Shown: in pieces, positions 5,017 to 6,695 of the stretch | Layout of the letters: each line of letters begins with the position of its first letter | Numbering within the stretch: the stretch's first letter is position 1 | Source of the DNA: Candidatus Aerophobota bacterium | GTDB lineage: Bacteria; Aerophobota; Aerophobia; Aerophobales; B3-G15 | Length of the DNA stretch: 6,695 nucleotides | NCBI GenBank assembly: GCA_003648845.1 | Contig: QMQA01000067.1 | Span: forward strand, 1 to 6,695 | Reading direction: 5' to 3' | The notes under the pieces: generated by a model | Database searches by the model: none | The model's input: the letters and a program-made list of their open reading frames with translations, nothing else | What the model was told of the DNA's origin: nothing | Translations under genes and position numbers: made by a program

Positions 5017-6695
5017 ATGATAGAGATTACTTTCCTTCCGGAAGGCAGGAAAGTAATCTCTTCCCCACCGGCAAGCCTGAAGGAAGCTATTTTGAAATCT
5101 AAGGCTGATTTTCTTTTCCCCTGCGGGGGCAAGGGTATATGTGGAAAGTGTAAGGTTAAAATTAAAGGTAAGGCAAATCCCCCAACTCAAAAAGAGAAGG
5201 AAAACCTCTCTTTTAAAGAGTTAAAACAGGGATACAGGCTTGCCTGCCAGGTTATTTTACAAAATAGCGCAGAGGTGGAGATCCCCACATCTTCTCTTAT
5301 CTCCACTCTCCAGATTTTAACCGTAAATTCAAAAGAATCTTTTAAGATTAAGCCTTCGGTTAAAAAAATCTATCTTCCCCTCACCCCTCCTACTTTAAAG
5401 GATCAGACCCCGGATGTTAGCAGGATAAAAAAAGAACTTGAGAAAATGGGACTTAAGGGTTTAAAGATGGATATAGATGTGGTAAAGAAAGTTCCTTTCA
5501 TCCTGCGTAAAAGCGATTTTAAGGTCACTGCTGTTGTTGATAATAAAGAAATTATTACTCTGGAGAAAGGAGATACAAGAGGAAAAAATTTCGGCGTGGC
5601 ACTTGATGTGGGAACTACCACTCTGGTAGGTGGTTTAATAGACCTTGATACCGGAGAGAAAGTCTCTACTGCAGCTCTAATTAACCCGCAAAATGTCCAC
5701 GGTTACGATGTAATCTCCAGGATAAGTTATATTCAACAGAAAAAGTCAAAAGGTCTCAAGGAGCTGCAAAAAAGAGTAGTTGCGGGAATAAATGAAGTGA
5801 TTGATACGCTGGTAAAAAAAGGTAAGGTGAAAAGGGACAACATATACCAGCTTACCCTGGCGGGGAATACAGTGATGCAACACTTATTAGCCGGAATTAA
5901 TCCCTTAAATTTAGCCTTATATCCCTATGTTCCGGTACTGCAGGATGGCATATATATAAAAAGCTCTACCCTGGGGATAAAGATTAATCCTTCGGCAACT
6001 ACTTATATATTTCCCAGCATAGCATCCTTTGTTGGGGGAGATACGGTTGGATTAATTTTGTCCACGGGACTGCACAGGATGAGGAATAAAATAAGATTGG
6101 CTGTAGATATTGGTACTAATGGAGAAATTGTTCTCTCCTGCAAGGGTGGACTGGTAGCCACCTCAACTGCTGCCGGACCTGCTTTTGAGGGAGTTAAAAT
6201 TTCCCAGGGAATGCTGGCCCGGAAAGGAGCTATTGAGAAGGTGAGGCTTAAGGAGGGGGAGGTTTCAGTTGGAGTAGTGGGAAATGGTGAGGCTGAAGGT
6301 ATCTGTGGAAGTGGACTTATAGATGCAGTGAGCGAGCTTTACAGGGAGGGAATAATTGATGAGTCGGGAAGGATAAAACCTTTAAAAGAACAAAGAAAAC
6401 TGTGGAGAGATAGAATTATAGAGGAAAGAGGAGAAAGTAAGTTTTTGCTTGCCGAGGTAAAGAGGAAACCCTCTATTTTCATTACTCAAAGGGATATAAG
6501 GGAGTTCCAGATAGCCAAGGCTGCAATTTCTACCGGGATAAAGGTTCTTTTAAAGGCATCAGGAATTGAAAAAGACAGAGTGGAGGAACTTCTCATTGCG
6601 GGGGGGTTTGGTAGTTACATCAATGTGCAAAACGCCTATCGGGTTGGACTTTTCCCCGTTTTCCCCCAGGCAAAGGTTAAAATTGTAGGCAATGC
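5017..6695 (+). CDS. [2Fe-2S]/ASKHA protein, predicted ATP-dependent reductive activator of corrinoid proteins (3' truncated)
   Basis: 559 complete codons are visible and the frame is open at the window end; family members are usually a little over 600 residues, so only the C-terminal tail is missing. The N-terminal plant-type ferredoxin domain (about 1-90) has C36, C42, C45 and C77 (CX5CX2C plus a distal C) for a [2Fe-2S] cluster. A linker domain (about 110-190) follows. The ASKHA ATPase/DUF4445 region then has LDVGTTTL (196-203), VDIGTNGE (363-370), AGPAFEG (386-392) and IAGGFGSYIN (527-536). This order matches RACo-type proteins, which use ATP to drive electron transfer to Co(II) corrinoid and restore Co(I). 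The partner corrinoid protein is not in the window. I prefer ATG 5017 because AAAGGA lies 4 nt upstream and MIEITFLPEGRKV is a typical family start. ATG 4975, one base-step after the trxA stop, would add 14 Lys/Asp-rich residues. Confidence 0.93.
   Translation, partial: MIEITFLPEGRKVISSPPASLKEAILKSKADFLFPCGGKGICGKCKVKIKGKANPPTQKEKENLSFKELKQGYRLACQVILQNSAEVEIPTSSLISTLQILTVNSKESFKIKPSVKKIYLPLTPPTLKDQTPDVSRIKKELEKMGLKGLKMDIDVVKKVPFILRKSDFKVTAVVDNKEIITLEKGDTRGKNFGVALDVGTTTLVGGLIDLDTGEKVSTAALINPQNVHGYDVISRISYIQQKKSKGLKELQKRVVAGINEVIDTLVKKGKVKRDNIYQLTLAGNTVMQHLLAGINPLNLALYPYVPVLQDGIYIKSSTLGIKINPSATTYIFPSIASFVGGDTVGLILSTGLHRMRNKIRLAVDIGTNGEIVLSCKGGLVATSTAAGPAFEGVKISQGMLARKGAIEKVRLKEGEVSVGVVGNGEAEGICGSGLIDAVSELYREGIIDESGRIKPLKEQRKLWRDRIIEERGESKFLLAEVKRKPSIFITQRDIREFQIAKAAISTGIKVLLKASGIEKDRVEELLIAGGFGSYINVQNAYRVGLFPVFPQAKVKIVGN
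5022..5061 (+). promoter_or_regulatory. perfect 15-bp-stem inverted repeat just inside the activator gene
   Basis: AGAGATTACTTTCCT (5022-5036) pairs without mismatch with AGGAAAGTAATCTCT (5047-5061), leaving a 10-nt loop. It begins 2 nt after the ATG at 5017-5019 and covers codons 2-15. In RNA it would be a strong hairpin next to the ribosome-binding site, so it may limit or regulate initiation. No U-tract follows, which argues against simple termination. Confidence 0.7.

Noticed and set aside
4620..5132. 170-codon minus-strand open frame opposite trxA and the activator start
   Set aside because: It lies antisense to two genes with clear family motifs, its translation is low-complexity Phe/Ser/Leu, and it has no supporting ribosome-binding site or family likeness.
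1..6695. Defence islands, mobile elements, CRISPR arrays, tRNA or rRNA genes
   Set aside because: No spaced direct repeats, transposase or integrase motifs, terminal inverted repeats or tRNA-like cloverleaf signals were recognised; nearly all sequence is accounted for by core-type genes and two short intergenic regions.

Overview
The window reads as ordinary bacterial chromosome: compact genes, short or overlapping junctions and an A+T-rich composition (about 40% G+C by eye). It holds a clear replication initiator gene (dnaA) flanked by DnaA-box-like sites. The last gene is a [2Fe-2S]/ASKHA-type protein related to reductive activators of corrinoid proteins. That suggests an anaerobe with corrinoid-dependent methyl-transfer metabolism. 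I cannot assign a phylum, and no mobile element, CRISPR array, tRNA or rRNA was seen.

Layout. (1) 1-1080, plus strand: the 3' end of a gene whose C-terminus resembles an NFACT-R-type RNA-binding domain, overlapping by 20 nt a HAD-IIA (NagD/p-nitrophenylphosphatase-like) phosphatase. (2) 2830-1100, minus strand: a tight four-gene cluster of HIT-family nucleotide hydrolase/transferase, NH3-dependent NAD+ synthetase (nadE), acylphosphatase (acyP) and a 63-residue very basic protein. It converges on the HAD gene with 19 bp between the stops. (3) 2831-3112: a 282-bp divergent intergenic region with two back-to-back sigma70-type promoters whose -35 boxes form one palindrome, and a cluster of DnaA boxes including two perfect boxes in a 20-bp palindrome. 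(4) 3113-4450: dnaA. (5) 4451-4650: a second intergenic region with a near-consensus promoter, a 12-bp-stem hairpin and more DnaA-box-like sites, some of them repeats of elements upstream of dnaA. (6) 4651 to the window end: trxA and the ASKHA/[2Fe-2S] gene, which runs off the window.

How the parts relate. The minus cluster is housekeeping: NAD synthesis plus small hydrolases acting on dinucleotides and acyl phosphates. dnaA is not followed by dnaN as in many bacteria. Matching box-like motifs lie on both sides of it, which suggests autoregulation and possibly a bipartite replication origin, an inference from sequence only. The trxA-activator pair looks like a redox operon. The activator gene begins with a 15-bp tandem duplication followed at once by a perfect 15-bp-stem inverted repeat inside its first codons, which may control its translation. 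I found no wholly new system; the most unusual signals are the paired motifs around dnaA and the start-codon hairpin.
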